64,000 nucleotides of DNA, from positions 476,628 to 540,627 of the forward strand of contig NZ_JACYUD010000002.1 in NCBI RefSeq assembly GCF_014841565.1. Reading direction: 5' to 3'. A model generated the notes under the pieces. It worked only from the letters and a program-made list of their open reading frames with translations, searched no databases and was not told the DNA's origin. Source of the stretch: Rhizobium sp. CFBP 8762. Lineage in GTDB: Bacteria; Pseudomonadota; Alphaproteobacteria; Rhizobiales; Rhizobiaceae. This document shows positions 42,026-50,444 of the stretch, in pieces. Numbering within the stretch: the stretch's first letter is position 1; each line of letters opens with the position of its first letter. The translations under genes were made by a program, and so were the position numbers.

Positions 42026-42349
42026 ATGACCAAATCACCGACCTACCCGGATACGCCCGATGGCCGCTACTTTATCGTGCGCGGTCGCCTGTGGCGCAAA
42101 AGCAATCCTGCCCTCGACGATGACGAGCGGCAGGTGCTGGTGCGGCAATTGATGGCCGCAAGGCGCGCCGTGCGGGATGCAAAGGGCGACCCGGTTGCCA
42201 CAGCGGCCGCACGCCAGCACGTGGATCACGCAAAAATAGGGCTTGGCGAGCGTGGGCCAGTTTGGTGGTCGGACGGCGCACCGGATTACAACCGCCATCT
42301 GGTGAAGAACACCCCTTATGCCGAATGGTTTGAAACCCTGCCGTTGTAA
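42026..42349 (+). CDS. Conserved hypothetical protein
   Basis: A 107-residue soluble protein: DGRYFIVRGRLWRKSNPALDDDERQVLVRQLMAARRAVRDAKG, then a helical AAARQHVDHAKIGLGERGPVWWSDGAPDYNRHLVKNTPYAEWF. I recall near-identical openings in hypothetical proteins of many rhizobia. No catalytic motif, signal peptide or membrane segment is seen; two aromatic-rich patches (WW, YAEWF) could bind a partner. It stands alone between the palindromic repeats and an EcfG-type promoter that begins 5 bases after its stop. Function unknown. Confidence 0.8.
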   Translation: MTKSPTYPDTPDGRYFIVRGRLWRKSNPALDDDERQVLVRQLMAARRAVRDAKGDPVATAAARQHVDHAKIGLGERGPVWWSDGAPDYNRHLVKNTPYAEWFETLPL

Positions 42350-42353
42350 TTCG

Positions 42354-42378
42354 GGAACCATTCGGGTGAGCAACCGTT
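42354..42378 (+). promoter_or_regulatory. Perfect EcfG-type promoter without an evident gene
   Basis: GGAAC (42354-42358), exactly 16 bases, then CGTT (42375-42378), identical to the EcfG consensus. Reading rightwards it faces a 110-base region lacking a good coding frame and then the 3' end of the antisense NTF2-like gene. Confidence 0.6.
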
Positions 42379-42384
42379 TCATAG

Positions 42385-42480
42385 ACGGCTATGACGACGC
42401 GGTGCGATTTGGGTCAAGGACTTCCCCGGCAATGACCGGATAGCAAATGACCTGAACACGCCGCGTCAGCCGCTTTCTTT
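42385..42480 (+). ncRNA. Possible stress-induced small RNA
   Basis: Start and end are estimates. The region follows a perfect EcfG-type promoter. GACGCGG (42396-42402) can pair with CCGCGTC (42461-42467), enclosing a small hairpin CCGG/CCGG (42426-42439) and an exposed CTTCCCC that could pair with ribosome sites. A pyrimidine-rich tail CTTTCTTTC follows. The only frame is a 14-codon ORF at 42391 without a ribosome site. EcfG-type sigma factors are known to drive small RNAs in alphaproteobacteria (GsrN in Caulobacter), but no sequence similarity is claimed. Confidence 0.35.
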
Positions 42481-42492
42481 CATCAATATCGA

Positions 42493-42981
42493 TCAGCTAT
42501 AGCCGCCTTCGGCGCGTTGTACTGCGGCATCTCGCTGGGCTTCGTCGAGGTCCTCCGGTGTTTCTGATGTCCGGGTGACCGGTTTTGACGCCTTGTGATC
42601 GTCGGCCTCATTTTCCGATACCGTCAGCTGCTTGGAGTCGAAATAGGCCCGAAACGCAGTAATCTTGTCACCGCTGATCTCCAATACGCTGACACCGCCG
42701 TAGTTTACCGGTTTGCCATCTATCGACCCTTCGCTCCGCCATTCCAGAAATGCTGCTCCATCGCCATCTACGATATGCAGAAATTCGGAATGGATGGTCT
42801 CGAAGGCTTCGCGGTAACCGCTCCAGAATGCCTCGGCAGGGTTGCCTTCCGTAGCTGCATGTTTGACCAGCGGGTTGGAAAGTTTCGCGTCATCCGAAAA
42901 CAGCGAGGCGATGGTCTCCACATCCTTGCTCTCTTCCAGACTATGCAGGGCATTTACAAAATCGTCAGTTGTCTTGCTCAT
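42493..42981 (-). CDS. NTF2-like / SnoaL-like protein
   Basis: A 162-residue cone-fold protein: DDFVNALHSLEESKDVETIASLFSDDAKLSNPLV at the start, then GNPAEAFWSGYREAFETIHSEFLHIVDGDGAAFLEWRSEGSIDGKPVNYGGVSVLEISGDKITAFRAYFD, the typical SnoaL-like pattern. The last 40 residues are charged and probably disordered. The fold covers isomerases, hydratases and non-enzymatic binding proteins, so no reaction is assigned. It is the third gene of the minus-strand operon driven from the EcfG-type promoter at 44310-44334, which suggests a role in stress physiology. Confidence 0.83.
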   Translation of the reverse strand: MSKTTDDFVNALHSLEESKDVETIASLFSDDAKLSNPLVKHAATEGNPAEAFWSGYREAFETIHSEFLHIVDGDGAAFLEWRSEGSIDGKPVNYGGVSVLEISGDKITAFRAYFDSKQLTVSENEADDHKASKPVTRTSETPEDLDEAQRDAAVQRAEGGYS

Positions 42982-43015
42982 TGCAGTGTCCTTTTTTTGA
43001 TGGTTATCGTCTCAT

Positions 43016-44011
43016 TTATCGGTGGCGCATGCGCGACACCGCCGCGCCCAAAATGGTGCCAAAGCCGATCAGGCCTCCGGCAAGCCCCAGTTTCAGCATG
43101 TCGCGCTGGCGCGATGTGAAGAACTCGGACCGGGTGGTAATCGTCCTGTCTGTCGATTGCCCGTCAATCCGGGCGGGACCGGATACCGGCACATCCAGAT
43201 TGCCGGTCTTGTCGCCGGTCTTTTTGCCGAGCTGCTTGTCGCGCATGCCGCTCGCCTGCCTGTCGGCAAAACCCGGCATCAGCGCCTGAGCGATGCTCAT
43301 CATGACCGTGGAACGCCCCACCCAGATTTCCCGCTGCGGATCATCAATGGCCGATACAATGGCCTTGGCGCACAGGCGCGGATCAAACAATGGATCGGGC
43401 AGAACCTGGGCGTGGCCCGTATGGTTGCGTGCCCAGCCCGGCTGTGGCGTGTTGACCGCTGGCAAGTATACAACGGAGAGCGTCACCGGTACATCGTCGG
43501 CAATCAGCTCCGAGCGCAAAGAATCCGTAAAACCGGAAACAGCGAATTTCGCGCCGCAATAGGCAGCCTGCAGTGGTGCGGCCCGAATACCCAGCCCCGA
43601 TGATATCTGAATGATCGCACCCTTGCGTCTTGGCTTCATATGGCGAAGAGCAGCAAGTGTGCCATGGACCTGGCTGAGATAGGTTGTGGCGGTCACGCGG
43701 GCATATTCTGCCGCGGTGATTTGATCGGCGGGGGCCACTACGGTTGACATGGCGTTGTTGACCCATGCGTCAATGGGCCCAAGCTCCCGCTCGATGCGGT
43801 CTGCGGCGGCGTCGACCGCTTCTGCATCAGCCACGTCAGCGGAGATCGCCAGCACCTTGGTCCCGGATGTGGCAAGCAGTTTACGTGCCCCGTCCAGCCG
43901 GGCCTCATCGCGCGCGATGATGGCGACATTCCAGCCAGCGGAAGCCAGATGCTGCGCTGTCGCCAGCCCAATTCCGGCGCTGCCGCCGGTGATAACTGCG
44001 GTCTTGCTCAT
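43016..44011 (-). CDS. SDR oxidoreductase with C-terminal membrane anchor
   Basis: A 331-residue SDR. TGGSAGIGLATAQ at 8-20, NNAM at about 87-90, Ser in IQISSGLGIRAAPLQ and YCGAK at about 151-155. After the 250-residue catalytic domain come about 50 polar residues and one hydrophobic helix (MLKLGLAGGLIGFGTILGAAV) ending in RMRHR, a likely tail anchor in the inner membrane. The usual Asn of NNAG is kept but Gly is replaced by Met. It overlaps the upstream 90-residue gene by ATGA and lies 34 bases before the NTF2-like gene. Stress-linked by promoter; substrate unknown. Confidence 0.85.
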   Translation of the reverse strand: MSKTAVITGGSAGIGLATAQHLASAGWNVAIIARDEARLDGARKLLATSGTKVLAISADVADAEAVDAAADRIERELGPIDAWVNNAMSTVVAPADQITAAEYARVTATTYLSQVHGTLAALRHMKPRRKGAIIQISSGLGIRAAPLQAAYCGAKFAVSGFTDSLRSELIADDVPVTLSVVYLPAVNTPQPGWARNHTGHAQVLPDPLFDPRLCAKAIVSAIDDPQREIWVGRSTVMMSIAQALMPGFADRQASGMRDKQLGKKTGDKTGNLDVPVSGPARIDGQSTDRTITTRSEFFTSRQRDMLKLGLAGGLIGFGTILGAAVSRMRHR

Positions 44012-44280
44012 TCGTTTTCCTTAAATGCTTCGCCCGTTACATTCGGTGGAACCCGACCCGTGTGGTGCGTGGGGTTGGTCTGGGCCGTCTCAACCGGTGC
44101 TTCATCATTGCGTGTGGACGCACCGAATGGCAGCGGTGGCTTGGTGTTTGTGTTGGATTCGGTATCCGGCGCCGTGTCGGGCAGCGCTTCGCGCTCCACA
44201 TCCACGGCAGATGGCGTCGGCGCATCGGTTTGAATCGTCATCGGCGTTGATGGGTTGGTCGGTTGCTTTGAATCGCTCAT
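44008..44280 (-). CDS. Small disordered hypothetical protein
   Basis: A 90-residue protein rich in Thr, Pro, Asn and Glu, without cysteines, hydrophobic segments or a signal peptide. It looks intrinsically disordered. The ribosome site GAGGAG lies before the ATG, an EcfG-type promoter lies about 29 bases upstream, and its stop overlaps the SDR start (ATGA); these three facts support a true gene despite the low-complexity protein. Function unknown; hydrophilic disordered proteins are common among stress regulons. Confidence 0.65.
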   Translation of the reverse strand: MSDSKQPTNPSTPMTIQTDAPTPSAVDVEREALPDTAPDTESNTNTKPPLPFGASTRNDEAPVETAQTNPTHHTGRVPPNVTGEAFKENE

Positions 44281-44309
44281 CGTTTTGCTCCTCGCTGATT
44301 GTGCGGACC

Positions 44310-44334
44310 AACCCCCGCACCTTCGAAAGGTTCC
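44310..44334 (-). promoter_or_regulatory. EcfG-type promoter of the minus-strand stress operon
   Basis: On the minus strand GGAAC (44334-44330), 16 bases, then GGTT (44313-44310), one mismatch from the consensus CGTT. The -10 is 29 bases from the ATG at 44280. Confidence 0.65.
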
Positions 44335-44371
44335 GCCAGCGCGCGCGAGACCGCTAAATTAAGAGCTACGC

Positions 44372-44396
44372 GGAACCCGATCTGGAGCAGAACGTT
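44372..44396 (+). promoter_or_regulatory. EcfG-type promoter of the DUF3072 gene
   Basis: GGAAC (44372-44376), 16 bases, then CGTT (44393-44396): an exact match to the EcfG consensus. It is 26 bases upstream of the DUF3072 ATG and back-to-back with the promoter at 44310-44334. Confidence 0.75.
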
Positions 44397-44422
44397 TCAG
44401 ATACAACCAAGGGAGAAACACA

Positions 44423-44641
44423 ATGGTCGACAACGTCAAAACAGATACATCTTCGAATACCGAGAAAGACCCGGATGACTGGGTCAGCGGCGATGAACCC
44501 ATGACCGGCGCGCAGCGCTCATACCTTAAAACGCTGTCCGAGCAGGCTCATAAGCCGGAAGCGTTTGCCGAGGATCTAACCAAGGCCGATGCGTCCAAGC
44601 GCATTGACGAGCTGAAACAGGCACTCGACCTGAATTCCTGA
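44423..44641 (+). CDS. DUF3072 family protein
   Basis: A 72-residue soluble protein. The core DPDDWVSGDEPMTGAQRSYLKTLSEQAHKPEAFAEDLTKADASKRIDELKQ is the full DUF3072 signature (DPxDWxTGDxPMTGAQxSYL...LTKAxASxxID). Its function is unknown. The perfect EcfG-type promoter and AAGGGAG ribosome site indicate a general-stress-response gene. A good hairpin terminator follows at 44649-44674. Confidence 0.9.
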   Translation: MVDNVKTDTSSNTEKDPDDWVSGDEPMTGAQRSYLKTLSEQAHKPEAFAEDLTKADASKRIDELKQALDLNS

Positions 44642-44648
44642 ACGCATA

Positions 44649-44674
44649 AATGCCGGCCTGACAGCCGGCATTTT
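44649..44674. terminator. Intrinsic terminator between DUF3072 and LysR genes
   Basis: AATGCCGGC (44649-44657) pairs with GCCGGCATT (44664-44672), loop CTGACA, followed by TT. The reverse strand also has a short T-rich tail, so it can serve both convergent genes. Confidence 0.75.
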
Positions 44675-44681
44675 CGCCTGC

Positions 44682-45575
44682 CTACTTGCGATAGCGCAAC
44701 GCATTGACCAGTATCTCGAACGCCGGGGATTGTTGTCGGCGGCTGGGATAGTACAGGTGATAGCCGGGAAACGGCGGGCACCAGTCTTCCAGCACGCGGA
44801 TAAGGCGGCCATCGTCCAGCATTGGCTGTAGCTGGTCCTCCGGCAAACATACCAGCCCCAGGCCTTTCGTTGCTGCGCTGACAATCATTGCCACATCATT
44901 GCAGATGAAATTGCCATCCACCCGCACATTGAGCGCGCGTCCGTCCTTTTCCAGTTCCCATGCATAAAGACCGCCCAGCGTAGGCAGGCGCAGGTTGATG
45001 CACACATGCTGGGTCAGGTCATGGGGCAGCTTAGGTGCCGGATGCTTGGCGAAATAATCCGGTGAACCGGCAACCGCCATGCGCATATCGGGGCCAATCG
45101 GCACCGCGATCATGTCTTTTTCCACCTGCTCACCCAGTCGCACACCGGCATCGTAGCGTTCCGCCACCAGATCGGTTAGCTTTTGATCAACGGAGAGTTC
45201 CACCTTCACATCCGGGTAATTCTGCATCAGTTGGAGCACCACCGGCATCAGAATTGCTTCGCCCGCCGTGCGGCTGGTGGTAATGCGAATGGTGCCTGCC
45301 GGTTTGTGGCGCAGCGCCGTCATCGAATCCAGCCGCGCCTGAATGTCGTTGAATGCCGGTTGCAGCGTGGATAGCAATTGCTCGCCCGCCTCCGTGGTGG
45401 AAACATTGCGTGTGGTGCGGGTCAACAATCGTAGACCCATGCGCTCTTCCATCCGCCGGATCGTATGGCTAAGCGACGATTGCGAGGTGCCGAGCTTGGC
45501 CGCTGCGCGGGTAAAACTGCATTCTTGTGCCACGGTTAAAAACACGGCAAGATCACCCAGTTCATCGCGTTTCAT
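44682..45575 (-). CDS. LysR family transcriptional regulator
   Basis: A 297-residue regulator. The winged helix-turn-helix is DLAVFLTVAQECSFTRAAAKLGTSQSSLSHTIRRMEERMGLRLLTRTTRNVSTTEAGEQLL (residues 7-67); the rest is the two-lobed effector domain (AGTIRITTSRTAGEAILMPVVLQLMQNYPDVKVELSVDQKLTDLVAERYDAGVRLG). It belongs to the branch that typically controls divergent oxidoreductases. It is divergent from the zinc alcohol dehydrogenase, with a perfect palindrome at 45641-45655 between them. Confidence 0.9.
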   Translation of the reverse strand: MKRDELGDLAVFLTVAQECSFTRAAAKLGTSQSSLSHTIRRMEERMGLRLLTRTTRNVSTTEAGEQLLSTLQPAFNDIQARLDSMTALRHKPAGTIRITTSRTAGEAILMPVVLQLMQNYPDVKVELSVDQKLTDLVAERYDAGVRLGEQVEKDMIAVPIGPDMRMAVAGSPDYFAKHPAPKLPHDLTQHVCINLRLPTLGGLYAWELEKDGRALNVRVDGNFICNDVAMIVSAATKGLGLVCLPEDQLQPMLDDGRLIRVLEDWCPPFPGYHLYYPSRRQQSPAFEILVNALRYRK

Positions 45576-45640
45576 TTATGAATTCTCCGCATAAGCTCAT
45601 GTATCATAACCTCCCTAATCACATAGGTGCGACGGTGCTA

Positions 45641-45655
45641 GTTTGACAGTCAAAC
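45641..45655. promoter_or_regulatory. Perfect palindrome GTTTGACAGTCAAAC
   Basis: Two complementary 7-base arms around a single central A, in the space between the divergent LysR and alcohol dehydrogenase genes. A LysR or other regulator site is the natural reading; it lies 44 bases upstream of the dehydrogenase ATG. Confidence 0.5.
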
Positions 45656-45698
45656 GGCGCATCCGTTTTGCGACCGATAACAATGACTGGTGATCTTC

Positions 45699-46751
45699 AT
45701 GAAAACACTTGGCTTTGCCTGCACCTCCGCCGATGCCCCTCTGGCTCCGTTTTCGTTTGAGCGGCGCGCCCCGCGCCCCGATGATGTGGTGATGGAAATT
45801 CTCTACTGCGGCGTTTGTCACTCCGACCTGCACTGGTCGCGCAATGATTGGGGCTGGACTATCTTTCCGGCCATTCCAGGCCATGAAATCATTGGCCGTG
45901 TCATCGAGATCGGAAGCGCGGTGACGCAGTACACGGTGGGGGATCATGTGGCTGTTGGCTGCATGGTCGATAGCTGCCAGCAGTGCGACCAGTGCCGCAA
46001 AGGCCAGGAGCAGCTTTGCCGGGAAGGCAATACCGGCACCTATGGCGGGTTTGATCGCTACACCAAGGAGTACACGCTGGGGGGCTATTCCAAAAATCTG
46101 GTCGTGCGTCAGGAATTTTGCCTGCGTATTCCCGAAGGGCTGGATATTGCCCGTGCGGCACCTCTGCTGTGCGCGGGCATTACCACGTACTCACCCCTGA
46201 AAACATGGGATGTGCGCCCTGGCAGCCGCGTCGGCGTCATTGGTCTTGGCGGCCTCGGCCATATGGCAGTCAAGCTGGCTGCCGGCATGGGTGCCCACGT
46301 CACCGTGCTCAGCCGGTCGGCAGACAAGGCAGACGATGCTCGCGCACTGGGTGCCCACGCCCTGCTGGTTTCCAGCGATAAAGCAGCGATGGAAGCCGCA
46401 GCCGACAGCTTTGATCTGATCATCGATACGGTTCCGGTCAAGCACGACCTGAATCCCTACATGCCGCTCCTGGACGTCGACGGCACTCTGGTCATCGTTG
46501 GGCAGATCGGCCCCCTGGCCGAGCCCAGCACGGTGCCGCTGGTTCTGGGTCGACGCAGGATTGCCGGCTCCCCCATCGGTGGCATTGCCGAAACACAGGA
46601 GATGCTGGATTTCTGCGCAGTGAACAACATTCTGCCTGATGTGGAAATGATCCGGATGGACGAAATCAACCACGCATTTGAGCGGATGGAAAAATCCGAT
46701 GTGCGCTATCGCTTTGTCATCGACATGGCTTCGCTGGAACTGGCGCAATAA
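45699..46751 (+). CDS. Zinc-dependent NAD(P) alcohol dehydrogenase (YahK/cinnamyl-alcohol-dehydrogenase type)
   Basis: A 350-residue medium-chain dehydrogenase. Catalytic zinc ligands are Cys in CGVCHSDLH and His in PGHEIIGRV; the structural zinc site is the four-Cys stretch CQQCDQCRKGQEQLC; the cofactor loop is GLGGLGHMAVK with SRSADKADDA. It reduces aldehydes to alcohols, or the reverse, usually with NADPH. ATG 45699 is used; an in-frame ATG 3 codons earlier is possible, neither having a strong ribosome site. Likely under the LysR gene and followed closely by the cupin gene. Confidence 0.91.
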   Translation: MKTLGFACTSADAPLAPFSFERRAPRPDDVVMEILYCGVCHSDLHWSRNDWGWTIFPAIPGHEIIGRVIEIGSAVTQYTVGDHVAVGCMVDSCQQCDQCRKGQEQLCREGNTGTYGGFDRYTKEYTLGGYSKNLVVRQEFCLRIPEGLDIARAAPLLCAGITTYSPLKTWDVRPGSRVGVIGLGGLGHMAVKLAAGMGAHVTVLSRSADKADDARALGAHALLVSSDKAAMEAAADSFDLIIDTVPVKHDLNPYMPLLDVDGTLVIVGQIGPLAEPSTVPLVLGRRRIAGSPIGGIAETQEMLDFCAVNNILPDVEMIRMDEINHAFERMEKSDVRYRFVIDMASLELAQ

Positions 46752-46789
46752 GCATTTGAAGCCCCATTAGGGCTTGAGGGAGACTTTCT

Positions 46790-47185
46790 ATGAAAATCAC
46801 CAGATCGGGCTCGGCCCCGTCGCAAAAAGGCCCTGCCGAATATTTCACCGGTACGGTGCGCATTGATGCGCGCTTTCAGGCCGATGCCCCGGCAAAGGTT
46901 GGCGGTGCCACCGTCACGTTTGAGCCGGGAGCACGCACCGCCTGGCACACACACCCGCTCGGCCAGACCCTTCTGGTCCTGTCGGGGCTGGGCCTGACCC
47001 AGCGCGAAGTTGGCCCTGTCGAGGAGCTCCGCCCCGGCGATATCGTATGGTTTTCACCCGGAGAACGACACTGGCACGGCGCTTCGCCCAGCACCGCCAT
47101 GAGCCATATTGCCATCGCCGAGGCGCAGGATGGTTCATCTGTCGAGTGGCTGGAACACGTCACCGACGCTGAATACCAGCCTTGA
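46790..47185 (+). CDS. Cupin domain protein
   Basis: A 131-residue single-cupin protein. Motif 1 is [19 protein letters not shown], with two His and a Gln in place of the usual Glu; motif 2 is [18 protein letters not shown] with a third His. It probably binds Mn, Fe or Zn. Similar small cupins sit in LysR-controlled clusters with aldo/keto reductases and CMD proteins; some act as carboxy-lyases or quercetinase-like enzymes, others have no known role. TTGAGGGAG provides its ribosome site; 38 bases separate it from the dehydrogenase. Confidence 0.86.
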   Translation: MKITRSGSAPSQKGPAEYFTGTVRIDARFQADAPAKVGGATVTFEPGARTAWHTHPLGQTLLVLSGLGLTQREVGPVEELRPGDIVWFSPGERHWHGASPSTAMSHIAIAEAQDGSSVEWLEHVTDAEYQP

Positions 47186-47194
47186 TCGAATGGC

Positions 47195-47299
47195 TAGAGC
47201 ATAATCCGACCGGAGCGAAGCGAGGATCGAAAAGATTATGCTTACAAGTAAAGGACTTAGAGCTCCGATCTGATTCAATCAGATCGAACAGCGCTCTAA
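47195..47299. repeat. 105-base dispersed palindromic repeat, copy 1
   Basis: Begins TAGAGCATAATCCGACCGGA and ends AGCGCTCTAA. It contains inverted pairs AGCATAATC/GATTATGCT and TCTGATT/AATCAGA. The copy at 62691-62795 has the same length and order with scattered differences. It splits the cupin and aldo/keto reductase genes. Confidence 0.75.
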
Positions 47300-48340
<1,041 letters not shown>

Positions 48341-48353
48341 AGGAGGTTTTCCC

Positions 48354-49121
48354 ATGAAGACAATTGCGGCCAGCATCGCCTTGTCGGCCTTCGCCGCTTC
48401 TGGTGCCGAAGCACAGGAGGGTAAACGCCCGCGGGTAGCCCCCGCAGCGGTTTATGAGGTGGCACCCGGCCTGGGGCATTTCACCGACGATGTTCTGTTT
48501 GGGGAAGTGTGGCTTCGCAAGGACCTGTCGCCCCGCGACCGCAGCCTTGTCACGGTTGCGACGCTGGTAGCGACCGGCAAATCCGCGCAGATTGGTGGCC
48601 ATGTCGGCAGGGCGCTGGACAATGGCGTCACGCCCGCTGAAATTGGCGAGCTGATAACCCATCTTGCATTCTACACCGGTTGGCCCAACGCTATCTCTGC
48701 CGTTAACGAGACGAGGGCGGTGTTTGAAAAGCGCAGTATTGCAACCGTAACAGAGAGCGATGCTGGCAGACTCACGCTTGAGCCAGAGGCCGAAGCAGCG
48801 CGCGCCCATACCGTCAACACCACCATTGCCCCCACTGCCCCCGCGTTGGCGGATCTTACCAATCGTGTCGTGTTCGGCGACCTCTGGCAGCGCCCCGACC
48901 TCTCGGCGCGCGACCGCAGCCTCGTGACCATGGCGGCACTGATTGCCATCGGGCAACCGGAACAGTTGCCCTTCCATGCCAACAGGGCCATGGATAACGG
49001 ACTAACGCAAAAGGAAGCGGCGGAGCTCGCGGCGCATCTGGCGTTTTACGCTGGCTGGCCTCGCGCCATGTCTGCCGTGCCGGTGCTTCAAAAAGTCTTC
49101 GAGACACGCAAAACACGTTAG
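48354..49121 (+). CDS. Exported carboxymuconolactone-decarboxylase-domain protein (two CMD domains)
   Basis: A 255-residue protein with a signal peptide (cleavage near SGAEAQ) and two tandem CMD domains: LSPRDRSLVTVATLVATGKSAQIGGHVGRALDNGVTPAEIGELITHLAFYTGWP and LSARDRSLVTMAALIAIGQPEQLPFHANRAMDNGLTQKEAAELAAHLAFYAGWP. Cys residues used by AhpD-type peroxidase relatives are absent; the protein has no Cys at all. Decarboxylase, lactonase or another role is possible. AGGAGG lies 9 bases before the ATG, so it is coupled to the aldo/keto reductase gene. Periplasmic location is a prediction. Confidence 0.85.
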   Translation: MKTIAASIALSAFAASGAEAQEGKRPRVAPAAVYEVAPGLGHFTDDVLFGEVWLRKDLSPRDRSLVTVATLVATGKSAQIGGHVGRALDNGVTPAEIGELITHLAFYTGWPNAISAVNETRAVFEKRSIATVTESDAGRLTLEPEAEAARAHTVNTTIAPTAPALADLTNRVVFGDLWQRPDLSARDRSLVTMAALIAIGQPEQLPFHANRAMDNGLTQKEAAELAAHLAFYAGWPRAMSAVPVLQKVFETRKTR

Positions 49122-49271
49122 TTGCCAGAGGGTGCTGCCTGACCGGATGCCTCACGGCGGTATCAACGGCTCATGATGAAAATAATATATATATTTCTGC
49201 TAATAACAGGTTTATGACACGGTCAAATGCTGGCTATCCAGCGATAGAATCTGTTTTTATCGAATGTCGTC

Positions 49272-50444
49272 ATGAAATACCGTTTTCTTGTTACAGTTGT
49301 GGTTCTGGCGGGACTATCATTCGCGCTATGGACCTATCTTGCTGGAAGCCGTGAACCGGATACCGCCAGCCTGCTCACGGCCAAGGTTCGCCGTGGTCCC
49401 CTCGCAGACATCGTCAGCGCGACCGGCATCCTTGAGCCCTCCCGTCTGGTCCAGATCGGCGCACAGGTTTCCGGCCAGCTGAAAACCGTTCATGTGCGGT
49501 TGAACGACACCGTGCGAACCGGCGATCTGATTGCAGAAATCGACTCGCTGCAACAGCAGGATGAGTTGCGTCTGGCACAGGCGTCCCTTGCCGAAATACA
49601 GGCAGCGAATCGCTCGCGGACGTTCCAGTTGGAGAAAGCGGAAGAGACCCTGCGTCGCCAACGCGCACTGTATGCCGGTCGTGCCGGCTCCGGCGCGGAG
49701 TTGAAAGACGCACAATCCGCCGTCCACATCGCCCGAGCCGAGCTGGATCTGTCGATCGCGCAGATCGAGCGAGCGACCATCGAAGTCAAAAAGGCGCAGA
49801 CCAAGCTGCAATATACCCGCATCACCTCCCCCATGGACGGCCGGGTTATCGGGCTGATATCCAAGCCGGGTCAGACGCTGAATGCTGCCCAAACAACGCC
49901 GGTCATTGCACTGATTGCACAAACCGACCCGATGCTTGTGAAGGTGCAGATTCCGGAGTCCGATGTCAGCCGGGTGAAAGCCGGACAGCCGCTTGAATTT
50001 ACCACGTTTTCTGAAAGAACCGTCAATCGTGCCAGCACACTGACGGAGGTCCAGCCTGCCCCAGCCTCCATGCTGACCAGTGCCGACACCGTTGCGTCCA
50101 GCCAAAGCGGGTCTTCAGCGCAAGCGGTTTACTACAGCGCACTGTTCCATGCCGACAATGCCGATAGCAAGCTGTTGCCGATGATGACAGCGGACGTAAC
50201 CATAACCACATCCAAGCTGGAAAACGTGGTGGTCGCACCGTTGACAGCGTTGGATGGGCCAGATGACGAAGGCGTCTTTACGGCAACGGTTAACAAGCCG
50301 GACGGGGCACTTGATGAGCGCAAGGTGCGCGTGGGGCTGACCACCCGCGACGATGCGGAAATTCTTGAAGGCCTGACCGAGGGTGAAGAGGTGGTGCTGA
50401 ACGCTGACAGCGGCCCGACAACAACCGAGATGCTGCTGGAATGA
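49272..50444 (+). CDS. macA: MacA-like periplasmic adaptor of a tripartite ABC exporter
   Basis: A 390-residue membrane-fusion protein. An N-terminal anchor (residues 4-24) is followed by a lipoyl half (IVSATGILEPSRLVQIGAQVSGQLKTVHVRLNDTVRTGDLIAEIDSLQQ), a long helical hairpin (QASLAEIQAANRSRTFQLEKAEETLRRQRALY to IERATIEVKKAQTKLQ), a second lipoyl half (TRITSPMDGRVIGLISKPGQTLNAAQTTP) and a beta-barrel. It links MacB in the inner membrane to the outer-membrane channel. ATGA overlap with macB. An AT-rich stretch at 49177-49192 may be its promoter. Cargo may be macrolides, peptides or siderophores. Confidence 0.9.
   Translation: MKYRFLVTVVVLAGLSFALWTYLAGSREPDTASLLTAKVRRGPLADIVSATGILEPSRLVQIGAQVSGQLKTVHVRLNDTVRTGDLIAEIDSLQQQDELRLAQASLAEIQAANRSRTFQLEKAEETLRRQRALYAGRAGSGAELKDAQSAVHIARAELDLSIAQIERATIEVKKAQTKLQYTRITSPMDGRVIGLISKPGQTLNAAQTTPVIALIAQTDPMLVKVQIPESDVSRVKAGQPLEFTTFSERTVNRASTLTEVQPAPASMLTSADTVASSQSGSSAQAVYYSALFHADNADSKLLPMMTADVTITTSKLENVVVAPLTALDGPDDEGVFTATVNKPDGALDERKVRVGLTTRDDAEILEGLTEGEEVVLNADSGPTTTEMLLE

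Noticed and set aside
42391-42435. 14-codon frame after the orphan EcfG promoter as a small protein gene
   Set aside because: No ribosome site and no notable sequence; an RNA is the more economical reading.
46759-46775. Hairpin AAGCCC/GGGCTT as a terminator between dehydrogenase and cupin genes
   Set aside because: Six-base stem, no T-run, and it lies just before the cupin ribosome site in what looks like one transcript.
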